Below are positions 1 through 7,101 of a DNA stretch of 11,117 nt, piece by piece. Origin of the DNA: an uncultured Pelagibacteraceae bacterium (GTDB taxonomy: Bacteria; Pseudomonadota; Alphaproteobacteria; Pelagibacterales; Pelagibacteraceae); contig CACCWT010000021.1 of the NCBI GenBank assembly GCA_902549785.1, positions 1 through 11,117 on the forward strand. Direction: 5' to 3'. Position 1 is the stretch's first letter. Each line of letters opens with the position of its first letter. Below the pieces are notes generated by a model. That model did no database searches and was not told where the DNA came from. It worked only from the letters and a program-made list of their open reading frames with translations. Both the position numbers and the translations under genes were made by a program.

Positions 1-129
1 ATAAGGCGGTTTATTTTCTGTGGCACTATCCCTAGGGTCGCCCCCGCCAGCCATTAACTGGCACTGTTTCTTTGTAGAGCCCGGACTTTCCTCTTTAATA
101 AATTAAAGCGATAAGTCATTTATCTGGCA
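1..129 (-). ncRNA. rnpB: RNase P RNA (5' part, cut by window edge)
   Basis: This is the catalytic RNA of ribonuclease P, which trims the 5' leader from precursor tRNAs. Read on the minus strand, the segment holds the near-invariant CR-I block AGGAAAGTCCGGGCTC (complement of about 77-92). Downstream come a GCCAG...CTGGC hairpin (P8-like), a GGGGGCGACCC element (P9-like) and the block AGTGCCACAGAAA...AAACCGCC, which matches alphaproteobacterial type A RNase P RNA in order and spacing. The 3' part, including CR-IV, CR-V and the P1 closing strand, lies outside the window, so the gene is incomplete here only because of the edge. The 5' end near 127-131 is inferred from a TATATT -10 box at 137-142. 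The hairpin before CR-I (P3 position) is a minimal 6-bp stem, CTTTAA/TTAAAG. Identification is firm; the exact 5' end is not. Confidence 0.94.
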
Positions 130-136
130 AAAGTAC

Positions 137-142
137 AATATA
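137..142 (-). promoter_or_regulatory. Candidate -10 box for rnpB
   Basis: On the minus strand this reads TATATT, about 7 nt upstream of the inferred 5' end of RNase P RNA, in the short gap after the amidase stop codon. No convincing -35 hexamer is seen at 16-18 nt spacing. In such AT-rich DNA a single hexamer is weak evidence, so the position rather than the sequence carries the call. Confidence 0.4.
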
Positions 143-168
143 AATTTTTATAAAAAATTCAACATTAA

Positions 169-882
169 TTATTTAAGATTAACAAGGGATTTAGCAATCA
201 TATAACATTCAAGATCTAATTTTCCATCAACTAACTCAGGTCTAAATCTCATTTGAAAAATTTTTATAAGTTTTTTTAATTGATTAGATTTAGAATATTC
301 AATTCTATAACCAATTTTTTTTAAAAGATTAATAAATTTAACCAAATTTGATTCTGATATTTTATCCCTAAATGTTTTGGTTTTTCTTGAATTTATATTG
401 TGCCAAATTCCAATTTTATTTTTAGATAAAAGTTTCCATGGAAATTTTTCTCCAGGGTCTATTTTTCGTAAAGGAGCTATATCTGAATGACCTAATATAT
501 TTTTTTTATCAATTTTATATTTTTTAATTAAAAACTTTGAAATTTTAATTAAAGATTTGACTTGTCTATCCTTAAATTTTCTATAACCAAATTCATGACC
601 AGGATTTGAAATTTCAATACCAATTGAATTATAATTTAGAGACTTATGATTTCTCCAATGGGATTTACCAGCATGCCAGGCTATATACAAATCAGGAACC
701 ATTTGAATAAGATTTCCTGATGCAGTAATATAATAATGACAACTTACATTAGAATTAAAACTTGTTAACTTTTTAATCGCTGATTTATCATTTTTCATTC
801 CAGTATAGTGATAAATTAAATACTTTATTTTATTTTTGTCTCTTTTTTTTAAATTAAAATTTGGGGAGTAGTTAATAATCAT
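169..882 (-). CDS. N-acetylmuramoyl-L-alanine amidase, AmpD/AmiD type (Amidase_2)
   Basis: This is a predicted zinc amidase that cuts the bond between N-acetylmuramic acid and L-alanine in peptidoglycan or its turnover fragments. With the ATG at 882 it has 237 residues. The expected Amidase_2 landmarks appear in order: IYHYTG with zinc-ligand His25, AWHAG at 68-72, NSIGIEISNPG with Glu90, and GHSDIAP...RKIDPG with His132, Lys140 and Asp142 (second and third zinc ligands and a catalytic Lys, by analogy with AmpD). The C-terminal 60 residues, with FQMRFRPELVDG near 209-220, resemble the short peptidoglycan-binding helix domain of AmiD and many alphaproteobacterial AmpD proteins. The reading frame is open further up to a TTG at 915, but the ATG at 882 fits the family N-terminus better. 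There is no signal peptide or lipobox, which suggests a cytoplasmic recycling (AmpD-like) role rather than an outer-membrane AmiD role. That localisation is inference, and no symbol is given because the AmpD/AmiD choice is open. Confidence 0.88.
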   Translation of the reverse strand: MIINYSPNFNLKKRDKNKIKYLIYHYTGMKNDKSAIKKLTSFNSNVSCHYYITASGNLIQMVPDLYIAWHAGKSHWRNHKSLNYNSIGIEISNPGHEFGYRKFKDRQVKSLIKISKFLIKKYKIDKKNILGHSDIAPLRKIDPGEKFPWKLLSKNKIGIWHNINSRKTKTFRDKISESNLVKFINLLKKIGYRIEYSKSNQLKKLIKIFQMRFRPELVDGKLDLECYMIAKSLVNLK

Positions 883-939
883 TTTTTGAACATTTTTCTG
901 TATTATTTTAAACAATTAAATCTTTAAATAAATAGAAGA

Positions 940-945
940 TATAAT
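940..945 (+). promoter_or_regulatory. -10 box of mlaA-mlaC promoter
   Basis: An exact TATAAT consensus lies 13 nt before the mlaA ATG, in the 76-bp divergent gap between the amidase and mlaA. A -35 at 17-nt spacing would fall near 917-922 (TAAATC), which is poor, so the promoter would rely mainly on its -10. The predicted transcript leader is only about 6-8 nt, leaving little room for a ribosome-binding site. Confidence 0.55.
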
Positions 946-958
946 ATAAACGGTCTTA

Positions 959-1759
959 ATGAAAAAAATTTTAATAATTTCTATTTTTTTATTGTCTCAA
1001 CTGCTAACGTTCAACGTTTTTGCTGGATCAGATGGTACCTTAGAAATAAAAAATAAAACTAAAGAAAGTGCTTCCGAGGTAAAAGACTGTTTTGAAACTA
1101 TTAATAGAGGTATTTTTGCTTTTAATCAGGGGTTAGACAAAATCTTTTTTAAACCTGTTGCAAAAGGCTATAGACACTTGCCGAAACCAATTAGATCAGG
1201 AACTAGTAATGCTCTTAGTAATTTATCGAATATTGTCACAGTGCCTAATAATATTTTACAAGGACAGGTAAAGGAGGCGAGTATTAATGCATTGAGATTT
1301 TCTATTAATTCAACACTTGGTATTGCAGGTATTTTTGATGTAGCTTCTTATTACGGATTAAATAAATTAGATAAAGAGGATTATGGACAAACTCTAGGAA
1401 CTTGGGGAGTAAAAGAAGGATGTTATTTTGTGCTTCCTGTTCTTGGGCCTACAACTATTCGAGATTCTTTAGGATCAATAGCTAATTTTTCAGGTGGCGA
1501 CGCTTGGTACAATGTTACAGTATCTAACAATACCAAATACTTTGAAAATTCTGATTATTATTATTCTAAATTAACTGCTGGAGTTGATTTTAGAGCAAAA
1601 AATTTAGAAGCATTTGACAGTCTAGAAAAAAATTCTTTAGATCTTTATGCATCAGTCAGAAGTCTTTATTTACAAGATAGAAAAAGAAAAATTTTAAATC
1701 TTGATGAGACTACAGAAACTATGAACGATGATGATTGGGAAGAAATAGATACCCAATAA
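959..1759 (+). CDS. mlaA: MlaA/VacJ family outer-membrane phospholipid-trafficking protein
   Basis: MlaA extracts mislocalised phospholipids from the outer leaflet of the outer membrane and passes them to periplasmic MlaC. The 266-residue product carries the family core: FETINRGIFAFNQGLDK at 45-61, FKPVAKGYRHLPKPIR at 64-79, then DYGQTLGTWGV at 141-151 and FVLPVLGPTTIRDSLG at 157-172. The N-terminus (1-22) is a Sec signal peptide with a hydrophobic core and a V-F-A cleavage site before Gly23. Unlike classical MlaA/VacJ there is no lipobox: the first Cys is residue 44, well past the signal. The C-terminus ends in an acidic tail (DDDWEEID). mlaC starts 6 nt after the stop, so the two are almost certainly co-transcribed. 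The MlaFED inner-membrane transporter is not in this window. Family assignment is firm; mature-protein attachment is inferred. Confidence 0.93.
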   Translation: MKKILIISIFLLSQLLTFNVFAGSDGTLEIKNKTKESASEVKDCFETINRGIFAFNQGLDKIFFKPVAKGYRHLPKPIRSGTSNALSNLSNIVTVPNNILQGQVKEASINALRFSINSTLGIAGIFDVASYYGLNKLDKEDYGQTLGTWGVKEGCYFVLPVLGPTTIRDSLGSIANFSGGDAWYNVTVSNNTKYFENSDYYYSKLTAGVDFRAKNLEAFDSLEKNSLDLYASVRSLYLQDRKRKILNLDETTETMNDDDWEEIDTQ

Positions 1760-1765
1760 TCGAAA

Positions 1766-2356
1766 ATGTTTAAAACTAAGTTTTTTTCTTCAATATTTTT
1801 GTTTGTACTATTTACAATTTCTTTAGAGGCAAAAGAACCAAGTAAATTGATAAATGAAATTGTTAATGAAGCTTCAGCAATATTATCGAGCTCGGACCCA
1901 GTGGAGTCAAAAATTATTAAATTAAATAACATTGCAGAAAGGAGTGTAGATATAGATGGGATAGGAATGTACACACTTGGTAAATATCGAAAAAATTTAA
2001 ACGAGGATCAAAAAATAAAATATAAAAAACTTTTTAGAAGTTATTTTTTGAAAAGTTTTTCTAGTCGCTTAGTAGATTATTCGAACCCAAAAATAAACGT
2101 CGTTTCTGAAAAAAAAATAAATGAAAAATATACAATTGTGGAAACAATATTAGAAGAAACATCTAAGAATCCAAGAATTGAGATAAATTGGAGAATTTAT
2201 ACTAAAAACCCCGAAAGGCCACTAATAAGAGATCTCATTGTTGAGGGATTAAGTTTAGCTAGAACTCAGAAAGAAGAGTTTAAATCTATTATGCAGAATA
2301 ATAATGATGACATTAATTTTCTTTTTAAGTCTTTTGAAGAGTTCTTGATCAAATAA
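1766..2356 (+). CDS. mlaC: MlaC family periplasmic phospholipid-binding protein
   Basis: This is the predicted periplasmic shuttle of the Mla pathway (MlaC/Ttg2D, toluene-tolerance family), which carries phospholipid between the MlaA outer-membrane component and the MlaFEDB ABC transporter. The 196-residue length is normal for the family. Residues 1-22 form a signal peptide ending S-L-E-A before Lys23. Family landmarks are DIDGIGMYTLGKYRK (about 63-77, in place of the usual VDF...LG..WR), the YKKLFRSYFLKSFSSRL helix, and a C-terminal IRDLIVEGLSL strand followed by SFEEFLIK, corresponding to the L-x-x-F ending of MlaC proteins. It begins 6 nt after mlaA with no visible Shine-Dalgarno sequence, so translational coupling is likely. 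The gene ends 25 bp from the 3' end of a convergent tRNA, and no GC-rich terminator hairpin is seen there. Confidence 0.9.
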   Translation: MFKTKFFSSIFLFVLFTISLEAKEPSKLINEIVNEASAILSSSDPVESKIIKLNNIAERSVDIDGIGMYTLGKYRKNLNEDQKIKYKKLFRSYFLKSFSSRLVDYSNPKINVVSEKKINEKYTIVETILEETSKNPRIEINWRIYTKNPERPLIRDLIVEGLSLARTQKEEFKSIMQNNNDDINFLFKSFEEFLIK

Positions 2357-2381
2357 ATAGTGGGAAAAATCAGAGTATATT

Positions 2382-2458
2382 TGGTGGGCCCGCCAGGACT
2401 CGAACCTGGGACCAATACATTATGAGTGTACTGCTCTAACCAACTGAGCTACAGGCCC
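2382..2458 (-). tRNA. tRNA with CAU anticodon, probably tRNA-Ile2 (else elongator tRNA-Met)
   Basis: The 77-nt minus-strand cloverleaf has all arms intact: acceptor GGGCCTG/CGGGCCC (one U-G), D-stem GCTC/GAGC, anticodon stem GTACA/TGTAT, loop CTCATAA, variable loop TGGTC, and T-arm CCAGG-TTCGAGT-CCTGG. The discriminator base is A and CCA is encoded. Anticodon CAU could be Met or the lysidine-modified Ile2 that reads AUA. Ile2 is favoured: base pairs 4-69 and 5-68 are C-G, which TilS is known to prefer, the G27-U43 wobble is present, and the variable loop TGGTC equals that of E. coli tRNA-Ile2. It lies 45 nt after the membrane-protein gene on the same strand and is probably processed from that transcript. 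The tRNA itself is certain; the isoacceptor is about 70% likely to be Ile2. Confidence 0.95.
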
Positions 2459-2503
2459 TAAAACAAAAAGGTTTTACTCTTTTTATAAACTTCATTCAAG
2501 ATA

Positions 2504-3313
2504 TTATCTTAAAGTTTCTTTAAAAAATAAAGTATGGTGATAAATATAGAAAGCAAAAATTAATTCTTGGAATTCCGAGAGTCTTATAAAGTTAAATGTA
2601 AAAAAATCGTAAATTTCTGCTAAATTTATTGTATGCGTATAATTACTATATCCAGGGTGTAAATTTAATTGGTCTACAAGTAAATCTGGGAGTAAAAATA
2701 TTAATAATATTATCGATATATATTTTATCTTTTGAGATGGAAGAACAAAGTCAATATAAGTTTTTTTTAAAGAGAACAATTTTAGAAATCTTACAAGAAA
2801 GATTGAAAATCCACACCATAAAGTTAAAATTCCTCTAGGGAGTTGGTCAAATATATTAGAAATATTATGAATATTTGTTTCACCTTGATTATTCAGTTCT
2901 TCAAATATCTCAAAAGTTTCCCATTTTAAATAGTGCTGTCCCCAAGATATTTCTTCAAAGAAAAAATAAATTATACCAAGTGTATAAAAATACAAAAAAT
3001 ATAAAAAAATTTTTGAAAAGTTATATTTATTTTTATAAATTATGTTTTTTATTAATTGATAGATTGTTAATAAAAGAAACAATATTTGAAAGGACTCTAC
3101 TAGTTTACTTTCATTCCAAATCAAGGGATTATATCCATTTCTAGATTTATCAAAAAAAGTGAAGGCTGAATTACATTTTTTTTCAAAACTTAATTCCTCA
3201 AAACAAAAGTAAGCTAGCTTGTAAGAATAATAATAAAAAAAACCTTCCACTAATAAAAAAATTGTTAAAATTATGAATAACCTAAACTGGAATTTAAAAT
3301 TAGTATTTGGCAT
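2504..3313 (-). CDS. Uncharacterised multi-pass membrane protein with EEISWGQ...GETNIHN motif
   Basis: I do not recognise a function. From the ATG at 3313 the protein has 269 residues with about six predicted membrane segments, near residues 9-30, 71-89, 98-118, 159-180, 195-213 and 243-262. A polar signature lies between segments 3 and 4: EEISWGQ directly after segment 3, then a Trp/Phe/Glu-rich stretch, then GETNIHN. I recall this E-E-x-S-W-G-Q ... E-T-N-x-H-N combination from uncharacterised membrane proteins of other bacteria, so conserved Glu, Asn and His may form a site at the membrane surface. Lys/Arg clusters sit between segments 2 and 3. The gene is wedged between two co-directional tRNA genes, starting only 12 nt after the tRNA-Val 3' end. 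The frame continues upstream to a TTG inside the tRNA, which is rejected as a start. The composition is extremely Phe/Ile/Tyr rich. Confidence 0.8.
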   Translation of the reverse strand: MPNTNFKFQFRLFIILTIFLLVEGFFYYYSYKLAYFCFEELSFEKKCNSAFTFFDKSRNGYNPLIWNESKLVESFQILFLLLTIYQLIKNIIYKNKYNFSKIFLYFLYFYTLGIIYFFFEEISWGQHYLKWETFEIFEELNNQGETNIHNISNIFDQLPRGILTLWCGFSIFLVRFLKLFSLKKTYIDFVLPSQKIKYISIILLIFLLPDLLVDQLNLHPGYSNYTHTINLAEIYDFFTFNFIRLSEFQELIFAFYIYHHTLFFKETLR

Positions 3314-3325
3314 TAGTAATACATA

Positions 3326-3400
3326 TGGTGGGCCGTGTTGGTTACGCTCCAACTACCCCTGCAATGTCAATGCAGTACTCTACTATTGAGCTAACGGCCC
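3326..3400 (-). tRNA. tRNA-Val (GAC) with atypical T-loop and D-loop
   Basis: The 75-nt minus-strand cloverleaf has fully paired stems: acceptor GGGCCGT/ACGGCCC, D-stem GCTC/GAGT (one G-U), anticodon stem CTGCA/TGCAG with loop TTGACAT, and T-stem GTTGG/CCAAC. The discriminator is A and CCA is encoded. Anticodon GAC reads the Val codon GUC (and GUU by wobble). The 7-nt T-loop is AGCGTAA instead of the TTCRANT consensus, so T54, T55 and A58 are all replaced while C56 is kept. The D-loop (AATAGTA) has A at position 18 and G at 19. The 19-56 pair is therefore still possible while 18-55 would be A-G. The gene sits 21 nt after the rpoD stop and is likely cut from the operon transcript. Standard tRNA finders may score it poorly. 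Confidence 0.85.
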
Positions 3401-3421
3401 TTATTTAGCTCCTTCTCTAGT

Positions 3422-5260
3422 TTAGCTTTCTAAGAAACTTTTTAATTGTTTTGATCTACTTGGATGTTTTAATTTTCTTAAAGCCTTTGCTTCAATTTGA
3501 CGAATTCTTTCCCTAGTTACCGAAAACTGAAGACCGACCTCTTCTAAAGTATGATCGGTATTCATGCCCACTCCAAACCTCATTCTTAAAACTCTTTCTT
3601 CTCTTGGAGTTAAAGTGGATAAAATTTTAGTTGTTGCTTCACTCAAATTTGATTTAATCGCTTGTTCTAAGGGTGCTAATGCTTTTGTGTCCTCTATAAA
3701 GTCTCCTAAACTACTATCTTCTTCGTCTCCAACTGGTTTTTCAAGTGATACAGGCTCTTTTGATATCTTTAATACTTTTCTTACTTTTTCCAATGGCATT
3801 CTTAATTTTTTTGCTAACTCTTCTGGTGTAGCCTCTCTACCAAATTCGCTCAAGATTAGTCTCTGGGTTCTAACAATTTTATTTATTGTCTCAATCATGT
3901 GTACTGGTATTCTAATAGTTCTAGCTTGATCTGCAATTGATCTAGTAATTGCTTGTCTTATCCACCACGTAGCGTAAGTAGAAAATTTATATCCTCTTCT
4001 GTACTCAAATTTATCAACTGCTTTCATTAATCCTATATTACCTTCTTGAATTAAATCTAAAAATTGCAAACCTCTATTAGTATATTTTTTAGCAATAGAA
4101 ATAACTAATCTTAAATTAGCTTCGACCATCTCCTTTTTTGCTATTCTTGACTCTTTTTCGCCTTTTTGAATTCTGCTTACCATTAATTTAAATTCTGTAA
4201 CAGATATTCCGAGTTTCTTGCTTATCTCTACTAGTCTGTCTCTTATATTCTTGAATTCTATTTTGTTCTTTTGAAAAAACTTTTTCCACATTTCATTTGT
4301 ATCTAAGAAACTTTTCAAATTTGGATTTATCTCATTACCAATATAAAATTTTATAAATTCGTCTCTAGAAATTTTCTCATTTAGCGCAAGTCTCAACAAA
4401 TTTCCCTCGAGTGATACTATTTTTCTATTTTCTATGTAGTGTTTTTGTACCAAGTCCTCTAAGACAGAAGGAGATAACTGGAGTGATTTAATATTTTCTA
4501 ATACATCATCAACTATTTTTTTATAATTCTTATCTTTAGATGGTGAAAATGATTTTGAATTTAAAACACATTCTAATTTTTCATTCTGATATTTTATTAG
4601 TTTATTGTATTCTTTTGTTAAATTATTAATTGTTTGTAAAACTTTAGGTTTAATCTCAGTTTCCATCGCAGCAAGAGTCGGGTTGAACTCGTCATCATCA
4701 GAATTAGAGTTATTCTCCTCATTATTTTGAGTGTCACCTCTATCATCTGATTTTTTTTGTTTTGCACTTTGTCCAGTATCTTCATCTTCCATATAATTGG
4801 TATCAATATCAATAATTTCTCTAACTAGAATTTCATCATTCTGAAGCTTGTCATTCCACTCAAAAAACTGTTGAGCTGTAATTGGACTTTGGGAGAGAGC
4901 ATTTAACATTACATCTTTTCCTGCTTCTATTCGTTTAGCAATGGCAATTTCACCTTCTCTAGAAAGTAGTTCTACTCCTCCCATCTCTCTTAGATACATT
5001 CTAATTGGGTCGTCACTTTTCTCAATTGATTTGCCTTCCTCTTTAGATCCGTTATCTTTTTTTCTCAGAACTTTGAAGTCAGCTTTCTTCTCAACAAGTA
5101 TTATTTTTTCATCTAAAATATGGATGAATGCTTGTTCCAAGTTTTCGTTTGATAAATTTCTTTTTCCTAAAGATTTATTTAATTCTTCATGAGTGATGAA
5201 GCCTCTATGGACACCCCTGCCCATCAATCTAGCAAATGATTTTGTAATTATTCGTTCCAC
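3422..5260 (-). CDS. rpoD: Primary RNA polymerase sigma factor (sigma-70, RpoD)
   Basis: This is the housekeeping sigma factor that directs core RNA polymerase to -10/-35 promoters. The 612-residue protein has every sigma-70 group 1 region. Region 1.1 is at about 10-60 (GFITHEELN), and region 1.2 at 83-116 ([20 protein letters not shown]). The long non-conserved region spans 117-375 and includes an acidic Asp/Glu/Asn stretch at 153-192. Region 2 is at 377-450 ([44 protein letters not shown]), region 3 at 452-530, and region 4 at 540-612, with the helix-turn-helix [20 protein letters not shown]. The start used is a GTG at 5260. An ATG at 5224 would remove 12 residues and is also possible, since neither has a visible Shine-Dalgarno sequence. 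It lies 65 nt after dnaG on the same strand, the conserved primase-sigma pairing. An internal promoter in that gap is possible but not convincing. Confidence 0.98.
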   Translation of the reverse strand: MERIITKSFARLMGRGVHRGFITHEELNKSLGKRNLSNENLEQAFIHILDEKIILVEKKADFKVLRKKDNGSKEEGKSIEKSDDPIRMYLREMGGVELLSREGEIAIAKRIEAGKDVMLNALSQSPITAQQFFEWNDKLQNDEILVREIIDIDTNYMEDEDTGQSAKQKKSDDRGDTQNNEENNSNSDDDEFNPTLAAMETEIKPKVLQTINNLTKEYNKLIKYQNEKLECVLNSKSFSPSKDKNYKKIVDDVLENIKSLQLSPSVLEDLVQKHYIENRKIVSLEGNLLRLALNEKISRDEFIKFYIGNEINPNLKSFLDTNEMWKKFFQKNKIEFKNIRDRLVEISKKLGISVTEFKLMVSRIQKGEKESRIAKKEMVEANLRLVISIAKKYTNRGLQFLDLIQEGNIGLMKAVDKFEYRRGYKFSTYATWWIRQAITRSIADQARTIRIPVHMIETINKIVRTQRLILSEFGREATPEELAKKLRMPLEKVRKVLKISKEPVSLEKPVGDEEDSSLGDFIEDTKALAPLEQAIKSNLSEATTKILSTLTPREERVLRMRFGVGMNTDHTLEEVGLQFSVTRERIRQIEAKALRKLKHPSRSKQLKSFLES

Positions 5261-5325
5261 AATAAAAAAGTTCAGAATGTATATAATGCTTAAATAGAAA
5301 AAATCTATTGGATTCTGATTATAAT

Positions 5326-7101
5326 TTAATTGATTTTCTGTTGTTTTTTAAGCTCTTTTAGCTCATTAAAAGTTACTTCGCTCAGATCTTTGGAAAATCT
5401 TGATTCTAACTCCTCTATTCTTATTTCAAGTTCATGATTTTTCAAATCCCTTAATATTTCAGATAAAATTTCTAGTATTTTTACATCATCATTAAAATTT
5501 TTTAACACTATATGTTTAATTGAAGCGTATTTTAAAACTCTTTCTATTAAATTCTGGTCTATATTAAAATCTTCAAAATCTGTAATTTGAAATTTATTTG
5601 ATTGAGATAAAATTTCTTCAAGAAATAATTTATTTTCATTACTAAATAATTTTACATTTTCAATTAAATTAAAATTATCTCTTATTAGCTCAGGCTTTTT
5701 TAGTAAAATATATAGAAAAGAAAATTCCTTTATATCAATGGCTGATAAAGACTTCGTTTCATTATAATAATTCTGAGTTGATTTGAGTGATTTTGTAAGT
5801 TTTGTGTAATTTTTATTATATTTAAAGTTTGTATTTGGTGTTAATTCAGAAATTTTTTCTAAGAAATATTCAAGCACATACTTTCTAATGAATTCATCTT
5901 TAATTGTTGAAGAAATTGATCTTAATTTTTTTTCAAAAATAGCTCTTGATGAAGGGTTATCATTCATTTCTTTAGAATAGTGATTAAATATAAATTTATG
6001 AATAGGCACAGAGTTATTTTTAGAAAAATCTTCAAAAAAATCCTTTCCCTTTTCATTAACATAGCTATCTGGATCATATTTGTTGGGTAAAAATAAAAAC
6101 GAAATTTCTTTTTCTGGTTTTAATTCAACAATAGAATTTTCTGCTGCCCTTAAAGCTGCTTTATATCCACTTTCGTCACCATCAAAACAAACAGTAATAT
6201 GTTGAAAAAATTGATTAAGAGTTAATATTTGTCTTGTGGTTAAAGAAGTACCCAAATTTGCAACTACATTTTCCACTTTGTTTTTACTTAGACCAACCAC
6301 ATCCATATAGCCTTCAACAAGAAATATGTTATCAATATTATTTGAAAGTTTTCTTGTAAAATCTAGATTATAAAGATTGGATCCTTTTTTGAAAAATGGA
6401 GTTTCTGGTGAGTTAATATACTTAGCAAGGTACTTATTATCTTTTAATATTCTACCTCCAAGAGCTATTGGATCACCTGAAATATTATTTATTGGGAAAA
6501 TTACTCTGTCTCTAAACCTATCTACATATTTTTTTTTATTTTCATCGAAATAAAATAATCCTGTTTCTTTGATTTCACTTTCAGTAAATTCCTTAAAAAT
6601 TTCTTCTTTAAAGTTTTCATCATTTGAAACATATCCAATTTTAAATTTCTTTACTTCTTCAATAGTTAAATTTCTATTTTTTAAATAGTTCTTTGCCTCT
6701 TTTGCTAAAGGGTTTTTAAAAAGATCTTGATGATAAAATTCAACGTATTTTGCATATATCAATTTATATTTGTTCCACTTTTCTTCTCTGATTTCATCCT
6801 CTTTTGAAAATGTATAAGGCCTCATCCCTGCTAAATTTGCTAAATATTTGACTGACTCTCCAAATTTAAGATTTTGAGTCTTCATTACAAAATCAAAAAT
6901 ATTTCCATGCTCTGCAGTACTAAAGCAATGATAAAATTCCTTTTCATCATTTACAGTGAATGATGGTGTTTTTTCAGTCTTAAATGGTGAAAGCCCAACA
7001 TATTCTTTTCCTCTCTTTTTTAAACTAACTGTTTTTGAAACTACAGTTGAAATTTTTAATCTAGTTTTTATTTCTTGTAAGTACTCTTTTGGGTATTTCA
7101 T
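5326..7101 (-). CDS. dnaG: DNA primase (DnaG) with degenerate zinc ribbon
   Basis: DnaG makes the short RNA primers for replication forks, recruited by the DnaB helicase. The 591 residues are close to the family norm. The N-terminal zinc-binding domain (about 30-95) keeps its fold residues ([19 protein letters not shown]). Of the four usual ligands, however, only Cys59 remains; the other positions are Ser38, Lys41 and Thr62. The catalytic core is intact: [10 protein letters not shown] at 195-204, LGGRIL at 214-219, [18 protein letters not shown] at 227-244, then the TOPRIM motifs EGYMD at 263-267 (Glu263), DGDESG at 307-312 (Asp307, Asp309) and DPDSY at 343-347. The C-terminal 160 residues, which should contain the helicase-binding domain, are divergent and Lys/Asn/Ile rich. 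The ATG overlaps the yqeY stop by 4 nt (ATGA), indicating translational coupling. Identity is certain; the ligand loss is read directly from the sequence. Confidence 0.97.
   Translation of the reverse strand: MKYPKEYLQEIKTRLKISTVVSKTVSLKKRGKEYVGLSPFKTEKTPSFTVNDEKEFYHCFSTAEHGNIFDFVMKTQNLKFGESVKYLANLAGMRPYTFSKEDEIREEKWNKYKLIYAKYVEFYHQDLFKNPLAKEAKNYLKNRNLTIEEVKKFKIGYVSNDENFKEEIFKEFTESEIKETGLFYFDENKKKYVDRFRDRVIFPINNISGDPIALGGRILKDNKYLAKYINSPETPFFKKGSNLYNLDFTRKLSNNIDNIFLVEGYMDVVGLSKNKVENVVANLGTSLTTRQILTLNQFFQHITVCFDGDESGYKAALRAAENSIVELKPEKEISFLFLPNKYDPDSYVNEKGKDFFEDFSKNNSVPIHKFIFNHYSKEMNDNPSSRAIFEKKLRSISSTIKDEFIRKYVLEYFLEKISELTPNTNFKYNKNYTKLTKSLKSTQNYYNETKSLSAIDIKEFSFLYILLKKPELIRDNFNLIENVKLFSNENKLFLEEILSQSNKFQITDFEDFNIDQNLIERVLKYASIKHIVLKNFNDDVKILEILSEILRDLKNHELEIRIEELESRFSKDLSEVTFNELKELKKQQKIN

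Noticed and set aside
1666..1974. Minus-strand open frame across the mlaA-mlaC junction
   Set aside because: It lies antisense to two well-supported genes, has no family resemblance, and is explained by low stop density in the shadow frame.
2498..2510. AAGATATTATCTT inverted repeat at the end of the membrane gene as a terminator
   Set aside because: The stem is only A/T-rich with a 1-nt centre and no GC core or following U-run on the coding strand, so it is unlikely to terminate transcription.
2629..3144. Two plus-strand open frames opposite the membrane protein gene
   Set aside because: They are short, low-complexity and antisense to a coherent multi-pass membrane protein with a conserved motif.
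2382..3334. TGGTGGGCC repeated at the 3' ends of the two tRNAs as att-like direct repeats of a mobile element
   Set aside because: The match is just CCA plus similar acceptor stems, and there is no integrase or other mobility gene between them.
3314..3352. Extended N-terminus of the membrane protein starting at a TTG inside tRNA-Val
   Set aside because: The added residues are translated tRNA sequence. The ATG at 3313, just after the tRNA, is the sensible start.
3326..3400. Reading the odd tRNA on the plus strand, where the loop would be TTACGCT
   Set aside because: On the plus strand the D-arm and anticodon-arm positions do not form. The minus strand gives a full cloverleaf with GCTC D-stem and encoded CCA.
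3564..3929. Plus-strand open frame opposite rpoD regions 2-4
   Set aside because: Shadow of the highly conserved sigma-70 reading frame. The same applies to the frame at 4941-5192 and the minus-strand frame at 4618-4812.
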